Positions 44,897 through 54,193 of a DNA stretch of 64,000 nucleotides are shown here, piece by piece (within the stretch, counting starts at the first letter, position 1; the number at the start of each line of letters is the position of its first letter). The position numbers and the translations under genes are program-made. Below the pieces are notes generated by a model, which made no database searches, was not told where the DNA came from, and saw only the letters and a list, made by a program, of their open reading frames with translations. Source of the stretch: Clostridium putrefaciens (GTDB taxonomy: Bacteria; Bacillota; Clostridia; Clostridiales; Clostridiaceae); assembly GCF_900461105.1 (NCBI RefSeq), contig NZ_UFWZ01000001.1, positions 2,046,001-2,110,000 of the forward strand. Reading direction: 5' to 3'.

Positions 44897-45685
44897 TCAC
44901 TTTTTATCTTTTAAATTTAGGGTATGTGATCTATAAATAATATTTAAATTCCCTGTTTCATCATCTTCTATAACTTTAGCATCAACTTCATATAAAGATT
45001 TTATTAGTTCCTTTGTTAGAACTTCTTTTGGAGTTCCATAACTAATAATCTTTCCAGCCTTCATTGCATAAATTTTATCGCAATACAGGGCAGCAATATT
45101 TAAATCATGAATGGCTGATATAACAGTTATATCAAGTTCTTTTACAGTAGACATAAACTGGAGTTGATATTTTATATCTAGATGATTTGTAGGTTCATCT
45201 AGTATAAGACACTCTGCCTTTTGTGCTAGTGCTCTTGCAAGAATTATTCTTTGCTTTTCGCCTCCAGACAAAGTAGAAAAGCTTCTTTTAGCATAACTTT
45301 TCATACCCACCTTCTCTAAGGACTCCTCCATTATTTCATAATCTTTAGCATTGTCTTTCTCTATAAACTTCTTATGTGGAGAACGTCCCATTAAAACCAT
45401 ATCTGCCACATTAAAGTCAAAGTTATAATTATTATGTTGAGATACCACTGCCATTCTTTTAGCACTTTCCTTTATTGAAAAATCTCTTATATCTTTATCA
45501 TCTAAAAATATTGTTCCAATAGAAGGTTTAAGACTTCTATATAAACATTTTAAAAGTGTACTCTTTCCACTACCATTAGGTCCTATAATTCCTACAAATT
45601 CTTTTTTATTTGCATGAATAGAAATTCCCTTTAAAATATGACTTTCTCCTAAGTAAGCTTCTAAATCTAAAGTCTTTATTTGCAT
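44897..45685 (-). CDS. btuD: Cobalamin ABC transporter, ATP-binding protein
   Basis: The 262-residue ATPase has GPNGSGKST, LSGGEKQRIILARAL and CLILDEPTNHLD, and belongs to the FecE/BtuD group of vitamin B12/siderophore importers. The context (B12 riboswitch and BtuF-, BtuC-like neighbours) specifies cobalamin. It follows btuC with a one-base overlap. Confidence 0.9.
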   Translation of the reverse strand: MQIKTLDLEAYLGESHILKGISIHANKKEFVGIIGPNGSGKSTLLKCLYRSLKPSIGTIFLDDKDIRDFSIKESAKRMAVVSQHNNYNFDFNVADMVLMGRSPHKKFIEKDNAKDYEIMEESLEKVGMKSYAKRSFSTLSGGEKQRIILARALAQKAECLILDEPTNHLDIKYQLQFMSTVKELDITVISAIHDLNIAALYCDKIYAMKAGKIISYGTPKEVLTKELIKSLYEVDAKVIEDDETGNLNIIYRSHTLNLKDKK

Positions 45686-46773
45686 TAAGAATTACCTCCA
45701 AATCCATAGGATTTACTTACCATAAGATATATAAAACATGGTGCACCTATCATAGAAATTAATATACCTATTGGAAGTTCACTTCCTTTTACTATAACTC
45801 TAGATAAAACATCTGCCCAAACCAAAAATATAGCTCCTATTAATGCTGATAGTAAGATAATTCTTTTATGGTCCGTTCCAAATATCATTCTTGCAATATG
45901 TGGTATTATAAGTCCAACAAAGCCAATCATGCCTGATGAATACACTATAAACCCAATTACAACAGACGTAACTATAAGATAAAGTTGTCTATACCTATGT
46001 AAATTTGTTCCTAAAGTTATAGCTACTTCATCACCTAGTAACATCAAATTAAGTGTTCTATATTGAGTAATAAAGAATAATGTAGCTAATATTACAATAG
46101 GTAAAATTATTCTTATACTTTCCCATTTCGCTCCTGCAAGACTCCCCATAAGCCAATAAGTTATATTTTGCATTCCCTCTCTATTATCAGAGAAATATAT
46201 GATAAAACTTGAAAAGGCTGAGCAAACTGAACTTAATGCCATACCCGAAAGCAAAAGCTTCGTAGAATTAGATCTTCCATTTACATTTGCTAATATTAAC
46301 ACTAATATTGATATTGTAAACGCACCTATAAATCCACTTATTCCTACATAATTGCTTCCAAAAAATGTACCTACTCCAAGCATAATTGCAAGTGTAGCTC
46401 CAAGTGATGCACCTGATGAGATTCCAAGTATATAAGGATCTGCTAAAGGGTTTCTTACAATAGCTTGCATTACAACTCCAGATACCGAAAGGCCTATTCC
46501 TACAGCTACTGCTAAGATAATCCTTGGTAGCCTTATAAACCACACAATATCATGTAAAGCTCCTTTTGATAAAACTTCATAGTCTCCAACATTAAATACC
46601 TTGTACATTATAATTTCATAGACATCTTTTATAGAAATATCAACGGAACCCATAGTTACAGTTAATAAAACAGAAAATATCAAAACAGCTACAAGTATAA
46701 TGGAAACACCTACATAAGCAGGTGTACCATTTAATAATCCATTTTCTTTATCCCTTTTATAACTTCTTTTCAT
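45685..46773 (-). CDS. btuC: Cobalamin ABC transporter permease
   Basis: The 362-residue FecCD/BtuC-type permease has ten hydrophobic segments and the GLIIPHIARMIFG coupling region, plus GATLAIMLG and LADPYILGISSGASLG motifs. It lies 2 bases after btuF and has a one-base overlap with btuD. Its substrate assignment rests on the riboswitch. Confidence 0.9.
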   Translation of the reverse strand: MKRSYKRDKENGLLNGTPAYVGVSIILVAVLIFSVLLTVTMGSVDISIKDVYEIIMYKVFNVGDYEVLSKGALHDIVWFIRLPRIILAVAVGIGLSVSGVVMQAIVRNPLADPYILGISSGASLGATLAIMLGVGTFFGSNYVGISGFIGAFTISILVLILANVNGRSNSTKLLLSGMALSSVCSAFSSFIIYFSDNREGMQNITYWLMGSLAGAKWESIRIILPIVILATLFFITQYRTLNLMLLGDEVAITLGTNLHRYRQLYLIVTSVVIGFIVYSSGMIGFVGLIIPHIARMIFGTDHKRIILLSALIGAIFLVWADVLSRVIVKGSELPIGILISMIGAPCFIYLMVSKSYGFGGNS

Positions 46774-46775
46774 TT

Positions 46776-47789
46776 TTATTTATTCTCGTATAACTCAGGG
46801 TATAATCCCTTAGAAATTGTTTTTATACCATCTAAGGTTCTAATTCCACTAGAATAAACCTCACTTAACATTATAGGATTAACTCGTTTTGACTTTATAG
46901 CTGAAACACTTGAAAGAGCAGGGTTATCTAGAATAGAATTTACAGCAGCATCCCTTTCAATTTCTTTTCCATAATATACTGTGAAAATAACATCTGGATT
47001 AAGCTTTACTAAATCCTCATTACCTATCTTACCATTGGATTTTGCTACAAGATCTGCCCCTACTTCTTTTGCAATATCTCCGCCTATACTATCTTCTCCA
47101 TAAATTCTGTATACTCCATTTTTTTGAACTTCTAAAATTACTGATTTAACAGTTTCTTTACCTTTAACAAAGTCTTTTGATTTTTGAATTTCCTTTTTCA
47201 TTTCATTAACTATATCATTTGCCTTATCTTCTACATCGAAAACTTTACCCATATTTAAAATATCATCATATTCATTTTGTAAAGTATTTGGTTTAATCAC
47301 TCCGCTATTTTGGGACATGTATGTATTTATATTTCTTTCATGCCAAAAGTTAACGTCACCAAATCTTTTTTCATCAAATAAGGAATACCAGCTTAATATA
47401 AAATCAGGTTGTAATGCAATAACTTCTTCTTTACTTGGTAGCTTTTCATAATACTTTAATTTATCAAAGTCATCTTTATATTCATCTTTAACTTCATGAT
47501 CTAAACCTGACGTTGCAATAATCTTGTCTTTAAGCCCTAGTGCTAGCAAAGTTTCTATTGAGTTTTGATATACTGCAACAACCTTTTCCGGAGCTTTTTC
47601 AAAGGTTAACTCCACAGGTTCTTTAGCATAATTATAAGTTTTAATTGTTACAGGATAATGTGCTGACTTTTTATTACTATCTTCTACCTTAGTTCCGTCT
47701 TTAGGTGTAGTTACTGTATCCTTATTTGTGCATCCACTTATTCCAACTACCATCATTGCTGTTAATAAAATACTTATTATCTTTTTCAT
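46776..47789 (-). CDS. btuF: Cobalamin-binding lipoprotein, periplasmic-type receptor
   Basis: An N-terminal lipobox (VGISGC, Cys20) anchors the 337-residue protein outside the membrane. The ferric/cobalamin-type binding fold has PEKVVAVYQNSIETLLALGL and ALQPDFILSWYSLF motifs. Cobalamin is favoured by the riboswitch upstream; a siderophore or haem is possible on sequence alone. Confidence 0.88.
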   Translation of the reverse strand: MKKIISILLTAMMVVGISGCTNKDTVTTPKDGTKVEDSNKKSAHYPVTIKTYNYAKEPVELTFEKAPEKVVAVYQNSIETLLALGLKDKIIATSGLDHEVKDEYKDDFDKLKYYEKLPSKEEVIALQPDFILSWYSLFDEKRFGDVNFWHERNINTYMSQNSGVIKPNTLQNEYDDILNMGKVFDVEDKANDIVNEMKKEIQKSKDFVKGKETVKSVILEVQKNGVYRIYGEDSIGGDIAKEVGADLVAKSNGKIGNEDLVKLNPDVIFTVYYGKEIERDAAVNSILDNPALSSVSAIKSKRVNPIMLSEVYSSGIRTLDGIKTISKGLYPELYENK

Positions 47790-47821
47790 ATAAATCTACC
47801 TCTCCCATACATTTTAATATT

Positions 47822-48142
47822 TTAGTGCGTGCCTTCTACTACAACTATGTTATGACTTTCAAATATCTCCTTTATTTCCTTGGTCCTATGTACTTCACAT
47901 TTAACGATACATACCCCAAGATGAAGATTTTCAACGCCTAATTCTTCTAACCTTTTAGCAATCTTTATTAAATTTTCGTCAGAATTATTAGAACATGACT
48001 CGCAAGTAAAGAATGATACAATTTCCAAGTCCTTATCTTTATACCTACTGAAAGTTTTCTCTTTGTTATTTAAAGCTTTAAAACATCCCGCAGTTGTACA
48101 TATTCCATTTATCTTTTCACATACTCCAATAGCTATCTTCAT
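47822..48142 (-). CDS. CGGC-domain protein
   Basis: The 106-residue protein has the CGGC family pattern FFTCESCSNNSDENLIKIAKRLEELGVENLHLGVCIVKC and a closing VVVEGTH. Several Cys residues could bind metal. Family role is unknown; here it is the first gene after a cobalamin riboswitch, 32 bases ahead of btuF, so it probably acts in cobalamin or cobalt handling. Confidence 0.82.
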   Translation of the reverse strand: MKIAIGVCEKINGICTTAGCFKALNNKEKTFSRYKDKDLEIVSFFTCESCSNNSDENLIKIAKRLEELGVENLHLGVCIVKCEVHRTKEIKEIFESHNIVVVEGTH

Positions 48143-48174
48143 TTCTACCCCCTATAACATACATACCTTTCCAC

Positions 48175-48215
48175 AAAATAATAGCCCTTTAACAACAGTT
48201 AAAGGGCTATTATTT
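48175..48215 (-). terminator. Terminator of the second cobalamin riboswitch
   Basis: AATAGCCCTTTAAC pairs with GTTAAAGGGCTATT around TGTT and is followed by T-rich bases on the minus strand. Located between the aptamer and the CGGC gene. Confidence 0.88.
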
Positions 48216-48261
48216 ATTAGAAAATATATTTTTGAATACAATTTTCAAATCAAATACCACC

Positions 48262-48425
48262 CCATCTTTCGTAGAGTCTTTAGTATGTAAAACAGGCATG
48301 TATTCTGGCTTAAGTATCAACATTCTTGCAGCCTTCCCAGTTTCCAAGTGGCATAATTGCAAGAACTCCTCTATTACAGCGGCGAGACCGCGTGGGATTC
48401 AAACCCACTTCCATTTTAGTAAGTA
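48262..48425 (-). promoter_or_regulatory. Cobalamin riboswitch upstream of the CGGC-btuFCD operon
   Basis: The minus strand has GGTCTCGCCGCTGTAATAGAGGAG, then the B12 box AAGCCAGAATACATGCC (48295-48311) and the TCTACGAAAGATGGGGTGG tail. With the terminator at 48175-48215 it should repress cobalamin uptake genes when cobalamin is abundant. Confidence 0.92.
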
Positions 48426-48507
48426 TATATTAAATATAAACTTAACCTATTTTAAATTATTAAACTTTCAAAATTCATATTACCACATTTTACTCATACT
48501 ATGCAAT

Positions 48508-49428
48508 CTATTTAACAAGCCACCCTGTTTTAACTTCTTCAAGTATGTCCATATGTTTATAATTTTTTACTACCTCTATTAAATCTTCCATGGACTTATT
48601 TATAAACTTATTTTTATGATATACAATACTAAAGTGTCTATTCCATGCACATTCAGAATTTTGTATTACGTGAATTTCACCATCTTTTATTTCTTCTTCT
48701 ACTAGTCTAACTGATATAGCCGCCAAATGCTGATTTTCTAAAACTGCCCTTTTAATAGCTCCAGGACAATTACTTTCCCATTTAGTTTTAATGGTTACTC
48801 CATTTTTCAACATATAATCTTCAAACAGTTCTCTAGTCCCACTACCTTTTTCACGCATAGCAAATCCTACACCCGATAATTCATTTAATTTAATTTCTTT
48901 TCTACTTGCAAATGGATGTTTAGTACTACAAACAAGAACTAAATAATCCTCTACCTCGGGAATACAGACTAAATCAGAACTCTTAATCTCGCCCTCTACA
49001 ATACCAATATCTAATTCGGAATTCAATAACTTTTCTTCTATTATTTTTGTATTATTTACATAAGCATAGGTTTCAACCTCAGGATTACTCTCATTAAAGC
49101 TACTTAGAATATTACTTAAAATACAGTTCCCTATTGTAACCGTTGTCCCAATCCTTATCTTTTCCACATGTTTTGACTGAATCATATTTTCTTCTAAGTC
49201 ATCAAATTGATTTACTACATATCTTGCATAAGAAAGCAACCTTTTCCCTTGCTCTGTTATGTATAGCTTCTTGCAAAAACGTTCAAATAAAAGAACACCA
49301 TAGTGCTGTTCCAATTCTTTAATTGTTTGACTTACTGTGGGCTGTGAAAGAAAAAGATTCGATGCAGCTATGCTCATTTTCCCACTATCTGCTACTTCAA
49401 TAAATATTCTTAAATGCCTTATAGTCAT
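48508..49428 (-). CDS. LysR-family transcriptional regulator
   Basis: The 306-residue regulator has the N-terminal winged helix MTIRHLRIFIEVADSGKMSIAASNLFLSQPTVSQTIKELE and a C-terminal effector-binding domain (LDIGIVEGEIKSSDLVC). It is divergent from the sulfite reductase-type gene and shares the 145-base intergenic region, so it is the likely regulator of that gene, perhaps in the manner of CysL/YtlI. The effector is not known. Confidence 0.9.
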   Translation of the reverse strand: MTIRHLRIFIEVADSGKMSIAASNLFLSQPTVSQTIKELEQHYGVLLFERFCKKLYITEQGKRLLSYARYVVNQFDDLEENMIQSKHVEKIRIGTTVTIGNCILSNILSSFNESNPEVETYAYVNNTKIIEEKLLNSELDIGIVEGEIKSSDLVCIPEVEDYLVLVCSTKHPFASRKEIKLNELSGVGFAMREKGSGTRELFEDYMLKNGVTIKTKWESNCPGAIKRAVLENQHLAAISVRLVEEEIKDGEIHVIQNSECAWNRHFSIVYHKNKFINKSMEDLIEVVKNYKHMDILEEVKTGWLVK

Positions 49429-49466
49429 AGTATCCTCCTCTGTTTAATGGACCATTTTAATAATTG

Positions 49467-49502
49467 ATAGGTTTTACCTATGATATTGATAAGATATTAT
49501 CA
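49467..49502. promoter_or_regulatory. Candidate LysR binding sites
   Basis: ATAGGTTTTACCTAT (49467-49481) is a symmetric T-N11-A box, and TGATAAGATATTATCA (49487-49502) is a second inverted repeat. Both lie in the divergent region between the LysR gene and the reductase gene. Confidence 0.55.
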
Positions 49503-49574
49503 CTTTCTTAATAACTACACAAGTGATATATTTATATTATAAGCTAATTATTATATTTGATGGGGGATTATATT

Positions 49575-50507
49575 ATGGCAACTTTAACTATTAGTACTGA
49601 AGATGAAAAAAGAGTAAAGGCACTAGGATTTCTTAGCAATAAAGGCACTGACAACTTCTCTGCAAGAATTATTACTGTAAATGGTAAGATCACGTCTTCT
49701 CAAAATAAATGTATATCAGAAGCAGCTGAAATCTTCGGAAGTGGAATTGTAACTTTTACTACTAGGCTAACTGTAGAAGTCCAAGGCATACCCTATAATA
49801 AAATTGATGACTTTAGAGCATACCTCTCGAAAGAAGGACTTATAACAGGTGGTACTGGGGCTAAAGTTCGCCCAATTGTATCTTGTAAGGGTACAACCTG
49901 CCAATATGGATTAATTGATACCTTTGGCTTATCAGAAGAAATACATGAAAGATTTTTTAAGGGCTACTCAAATGTTAAGTTACCTCATAAATTTAAAATT
50001 GCTGTAGGTGGCTGCCCTAATAATTGTGTTAAACCAGAATTAAACGACCTTGGTATAATTGGTCAAAGAATTCCAAACTTTAATGCGGATGAATGTAAGG
50101 GTTGTAAAAAGTGTTCCGTAGAAGCTGCCTGTCCGGTGAATGCCTCTAAGGTAATTGATGGCATTCTAAAAATTGACAAAGATAAATGTAATAATTGCGG
50201 ACGTTGTATTGGTAAGTGTCACTTTAAAGCTATAGAAGATGGTATAACAGGCTATAAAATATACGTAGGTGGTCGATGGGGAAAGCGTATTTCTCACGGT
50301 ATTGCACTTAACAAAATATTTCTAGACAAAAAAGAGGCTATAGACGTAATAGAGAAAACTATACTTTTATATAAAGATCAAGGTAAAGCTGGAGAGCGTT
50401 TAGCTGAAACCATTCAAAGACTTGGTTTTTTAGATATTCAAAATCAGCTGCTATCAAATGACCTTTTAGATAGAAAAGATAAAATATTAGCACTAAGCTC
50501 TCTTTAG
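49575..50507 (+). CDS. Siroheme-type sulfite/nitrite reductase with two ferredoxin motifs
   Basis: The 310-residue protein has an N-terminal half of the sulfite/nitrite reductase fold, the siroheme-4Fe-4S motif CPNNCVKP with an upstream SCKGTTCQYG, and an inserted 2x[4Fe-4S] ferredoxin segment (CKGCKKCSVEAACP and CNNCGRCIGKC). This layout resembles AsrC-type anaerobic sulfite reductases. Physiological electron donor and substrate are unknown. ATG 49575 has GGGGGA seven bases upstream; a TTG at 49557 is less likely. Confidence 0.88.
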   Translation: MATLTISTEDEKRVKALGFLSNKGTDNFSARIITVNGKITSSQNKCISEAAEIFGSGIVTFTTRLTVEVQGIPYNKIDDFRAYLSKEGLITGGTGAKVRPIVSCKGTTCQYGLIDTFGLSEEIHERFFKGYSNVKLPHKFKIAVGGCPNNCVKPELNDLGIIGQRIPNFNADECKGCKKCSVEAACPVNASKVIDGILKIDKDKCNNCGRCIGKCHFKAIEDGITGYKIYVGGRWGKRISHGIALNKIFLDKKEAIDVIEKTILLYKDQGKAGERLAETIQRLGFLDIQNQLLSNDLLDRKDKILALSSL

Positions 50508-50522
50508 AACCTATAACTAAAA

Positions 50523-50557
50523 GATAAAAACCACTCAATTAAAGAGTGGTTTTTATC
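50523..50557. terminator. Bidirectional terminator after the reductase gene
   Basis: GATAAAAACCACTC pairs exactly with GAGTGGTTTTTATC around AATTAAA. The convergent FAD oxidoreductase gene ends 55 bases further on. Confidence 0.88.
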
Positions 50558-50612
50558 TATTCAAAGTATACTTTAAAAATATATCATTCGTAACTAGAAT
50601 GATGTGACTATT

Positions 50613-51830
50613 TTAAGGTTTAATACTCTTTTGCATTTGTGATATTAATTCCTTTATAGTTATAGTATCTACATCAATTCCTGCTAGGGATACGCCCCCT
50701 TCAATACATGTCTTAACTGTCCTTGACATACTAGCATCACCAATTGATATAGCACCTACTATGCTATTACCTTTTATGAATATTTTAATATACTTACCAT
50801 CTACTTCTTCACTTATACTATTATCATAGCTTCCGTAACTTACATCCCCCATAGAAAATAAGGAAGTATTAAAGGCATTAAATACCGTAACAGGAACTGC
50901 ACCTTTATATATTAAATCATCTCCAGCCATATTATTTCCAGCTACTGTACCCTGTTCCGTAGCCTTCATCCATAATCCCTCTATATTTCCTTTAAATTCA
51001 GCAACATCACCTGCTGCATAAACATCTTTAACTGAAGTTTCCATGTTATCATTTACTACAATACCTTTATTAGTTTCAATTTTAGTATCCTTTACCATTT
51101 CAAGATTTGGAATCATTCCTATAGAGTATATTACCATATCACAAGGAATAACATGCTTTTCATTTACGCTAACAGCCTCTACTTTTTCATGCCCTAAAAT
51201 TTCATCTACCCTAGTATCACAAATGAATTTTACTCCTGTATTTTCTATCTTTTCTTTTAATATAGATGATGCTCTTTCATCTAACAACCTTGGCATAAGT
51301 CTCTTTCCAGCTTCAACAATAAATACTTCTTTTCCATTTAAATGCAATGTCCAAGCGGTTTCAAGACCTTGAACCCCTCCACCTATATGAACAACATTAT
51401 GTTTTTCTTTAAGATAACCTTTAATATTATTTGCGTCTACTACATTTCTAAGGGTAAACACCCCTTCTTTATCTGAACCTATAATAGGTAACGTCCTATT
51501 TCTTGACCCTGTAGCGATTAACAATTTATCGTAGGAAATGTTTTCTCCATTTGAACTCATTAAAATCTTATTTTCTACATCTATCTTTAAAATTCTTGTA
51601 TCTTTAAAAAAGCTTATATTGTTTTCTTCATACCACTGTTGCTTTTTCAAAAGAATTTTATCATTATTTAAATCTTTAAATAAGTCTTTAGATAACTTTA
51701 TTCTTAAATATGGCATCATCGACTCTTCTCCATATATAGCTATGGTTCCACTTTTATCTTTATCTCTAATAGCCTTAGCTGCACTAATTGCAGAAATACC
51801 ACTTCCTATAATAACATAACTTTTATTCAT
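50613..51830 (-). CDS. FAD/NAD(P)-dependent oxidoreductase, rubredoxin reductase-like
   Basis: The 405-residue flavoprotein has YVIIGSGISAISAA (FAD), an NAD(P) Rossmann segment NVVHIGGGVQGLETAWTL, and the FAD-closing motif DVYAAGDVAEFKG. It is similar to the reductases that serve rubredoxin or nitrite/sulfite reductases. It may pass electrons to the neighbouring siroheme enzyme, which points the other way; this is inferred from position. ATG 51830 has GAGGT seven bases upstream; a start at 51848 is possible. Confidence 0.85.
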   Translation of the reverse strand: MNKSYVIIGSGISAISAAKAIRDKDKSGTIAIYGEESMMPYLRIKLSKDLFKDLNNDKILLKKQQWYEENNISFFKDTRILKIDVENKILMSSNGENISYDKLLIATGSRNRTLPIIGSDKEGVFTLRNVVDANNIKGYLKEKHNVVHIGGGVQGLETAWTLHLNGKEVFIVEAGKRLMPRLLDERASSILKEKIENTGVKFICDTRVDEILGHEKVEAVSVNEKHVIPCDMVIYSIGMIPNLEMVKDTKIETNKGIVVNDNMETSVKDVYAAGDVAEFKGNIEGLWMKATEQGTVAGNNMAGDDLIYKGAVPVTVFNAFNTSLFSMGDVSYGSYDNSISEEVDGKYIKIFIKGNSIVGAISIGDASMSRTVKTCIEGGVSLAGIDVDTITIKELISQMQKSIKP

Positions 51831-51850
51831 ATACTGTACCTCTTTCATCT

Positions 51851-51878
51851 ATAATTATAATAAGCTTATTATAATTAT
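51851..51878. promoter_or_regulatory. Perfect 28-bp palindrome before the FAD oxidoreductase
   Basis: The sequence reads the same on both strands about AAGCTT and overlaps a TATAAT. It lies 21 bases before the start codon. It may be an operator; as a terminator for the gene at 51933 it lacks a T-tract. Confidence 0.5.
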
Positions 51879-51932
51879 TTTAAATCTTTATTAGATTATA
51901 CTTTATTTCCTTGGAAATATCTTTGATCCTGA

Positions 51933-54080
51933 TCACTTTTTCCTAGATATAGTTCCATCTAAAGGTGATATTTCATACAAATATATGAAACCTTTATTCT
52001 TTGTAACCTCTACATAATAAGCACCATCCATAAGCTCTACCTGGAAAAATACATCCTCTTCATTTAAATCAGTTCGTTCTTTAAAAAAGTCATTAGCTGC
52101 TATCTCGGCTGCTGCATACCATGTAATATAACTAGGATTAACATTTCCAATGTAACTATGTTTTAGCTTACTAGCATCTATAATTCTGTCCTTATTATAA
52201 GGTACTAACTTAGCTTCTTCTTTATTAAATCTTTTATTAAACTCTTCATTTTTAACCAACTTTTTATCTTGTAGCCAATCCATGTAATGATATCCAATTC
52301 CCTCTTCATCTATAAGTATAGTAGCTGGCATATTTTCATCATTAGACTCATATAAAAAATATATTTTACCTTCATCAAACATTATATTACTACACTTAAT
52401 GTCTAACTTTGAATATTCAAGACCCATATTGTTTTTAATATTATCTTCTAAATTTACATTCTTTGATGAAAACTTATCAAAAGTATCAATATCTATCTTT
52501 TTATAAACCTTACCATTTATTTTTATATTATCCCTATCTATCATATCGATGCTTATAAAATTATTTTCTACATATTTACTATGTGTTTCTATCTTTACTA
52601 GTACAGCATCTTTGTTTATGTTACTTATATATCCTTCATAATTGGGCTCAGTTGCATAATTAAATTTAGCACTATTATGTTCTGCAATTAAATTTATTTT
52701 CTTCTTTTCAAAATTAAATATAACTTTATCATTATCTTCTTGTTGCCAGATCCCTATTATATCAGATTGTTGAAAAACATTTTTAAATAATTCTTCATTG
52801 TTAAAATAAATATTATTATAATCTTTTGCATTTTCTATTACCACTTCTGGCTTATTGTTATTTTTTATTAGAAATACTTTATTTCCCTCTGTTATATATG
52901 CTAAAAGATCTTCATTTACTAAAAAGTTTTTTACATCTCCTTGAACCTTATCTTTTCCAATATATAAGTCATTATTATCATTCAAGTAAACTATATTATC
53001 TTTATATTTTTGAATACTTGACAGAGGATCTGAACCAATCCTCTCCTTATGTCCACTAGGATCTATATTATAAATCATATCTTCATCAATATTTACAATA
53101 ATTCCATCCCCTGTAGCCATAAGTATAGACCCTTGAGTTTTACATTCATAAATATTAACTGCTTCTTTTTCACTAAATTCTTTATAATAAAAAACAATAT
53201 TTTCTTTATCTTGAACTGTATAATATACTCCCCTTTTATTCTTTGAAATCTTATAGTCAGAAATCTTTTCTGCTAACTTTATTGCTTCTTTGTTTTTGTT
53301 TTTATAATAAATTTCTATTCCCTTTTCAGAGTAAAAGTCCATTGTTAAATAAAGTATACCTCTATAAGCCTCCTCTATAAACATTGGAGGATTTTGTTCA
53401 TCTACTGAAATATCCATAATTTCTTCTTTATCATTTTTCTTAATTTCATAGGAGTATACCTTGTTTTCTTCTGCAAAAAAAATCTTATCTTCCTTTAATC
53501 CTTTATTTCTTAAAAGCAGTGGTTCAATAGAAACCTTCTCACTTTCTTTATTTTCACTTTTAATGTATACATCTTTTAAACCTTTCAAATAAATCACTTC
53601 ATTATTAATAATTTTAAATGCATCTACATCACTATCTATCGTAAGATCTTCCTTATATTCCTTATCTTCTATATTTCTATACAAATTATTATCTTTGTCT
53701 TTATAATAAATAGCATTTCCTTTATAATCACTAATTTTATAATCTAAAACATTAGAAGCTATCTCTCTTTTTTCACCATTTTCATCTATTGAAAATAAGT
53801 TATCTTTTTCATCTAATATTATATATTCCTTAGAGTTTTCTTTAAATTTTATACCTCTTGTCTTTATTGATCCTTCTAATAGCTTAAATGCTTCATTTTC
53901 TTCATTTAAACTATATAAGTCTCCAATATAAGTCTTCATAGTAAATAAGCCTTTACCATTAGACTTACTTAAATCCTTTTTATCTAAAACCTTGTAGCCA
54001 GTATACCCAAGTGCTGTAATTACACTAATTATAACTATAATTATTATTATATTCTTTTTATTATCCATATATCTTGGCAA
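51933..54080 (-). CDS. Large membrane-anchored propeller-like protein, paralogue of 54194-55912
   Basis: The 715-residue protein has one N-terminal membrane helix (about residues 10-28) and a long extracytoplasmic region rich in Asp, Lys, Tyr and short beta segments of the type VxYLKGLKDVYIK. This suggests a beta-propeller of DUF5050-like or Kelch-like repeats. Close to the C-terminus are ITWYAAAEIAANDFF and AYYVEVTKNKGFIYLYEISP. It is followed by a gene-poor gap of about 80 bases. Function unknown. It shares layout and many repeats with the upstream lipoprotein and is probably in one operon or derived by duplication. Confidence 0.78.
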   Translation of the reverse strand: MPRYMDNKKNIIIIIVIISVITALGYTGYKVLDKKDLSKSNGKGLFTMKTYIGDLYSLNEENEAFKLLEGSIKTRGIKFKENSKEYIILDEKDNLFSIDENGEKREIASNVLDYKISDYKGNAIYYKDKDNNLYRNIEDKEYKEDLTIDSDVDAFKIINNEVIYLKGLKDVYIKSENKESEKVSIEPLLLRNKGLKEDKIFFAEENKVYSYEIKKNDKEEIMDISVDEQNPPMFIEEAYRGILYLTMDFYSEKGIEIYYKNKNKEAIKLAEKISDYKISKNKRGVYYTVQDKENIVFYYKEFSEKEAVNIYECKTQGSILMATGDGIIVNIDEDMIYNIDPSGHKERIGSDPLSSIQKYKDNIVYLNDNNDLYIGKDKVQGDVKNFLVNEDLLAYITEGNKVFLIKNNNKPEVVIENAKDYNNIYFNNEELFKNVFQQSDIIGIWQQEDNDKVIFNFEKKKINLIAEHNSAKFNYATEPNYEGYISNINKDAVLVKIETHSKYVENNFISIDMIDRDNIKINGKVYKKIDIDTFDKFSSKNVNLEDNIKNNMGLEYSKLDIKCSNIMFDEGKIYFLYESNDENMPATILIDEEGIGYHYMDWLQDKKLVKNEEFNKRFNKEEAKLVPYNKDRIIDASKLKHSYIGNVNPSYITWYAAAEIAANDFFKERTDLNEEDVFFQVELMDGAYYVEVTKNKGFIYLYEISPLDGTISRKK

Positions 54081-54193
54081 ATCATCTAAGTAAACTTATA
54101 ACTTAGGACTTGCCATCTTACACCTCGCTTATTTTAATATTAAACTTACCAAACTTAGATTTAATAATTAATATATAAAACATTTAAAAACAC

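Noticed and set aside
48063..48582. Plus-strand open frames over the second cobalamin riboswitch
   Set aside because: The region is a clear riboswitch on the other strand; these frames lack start signals.
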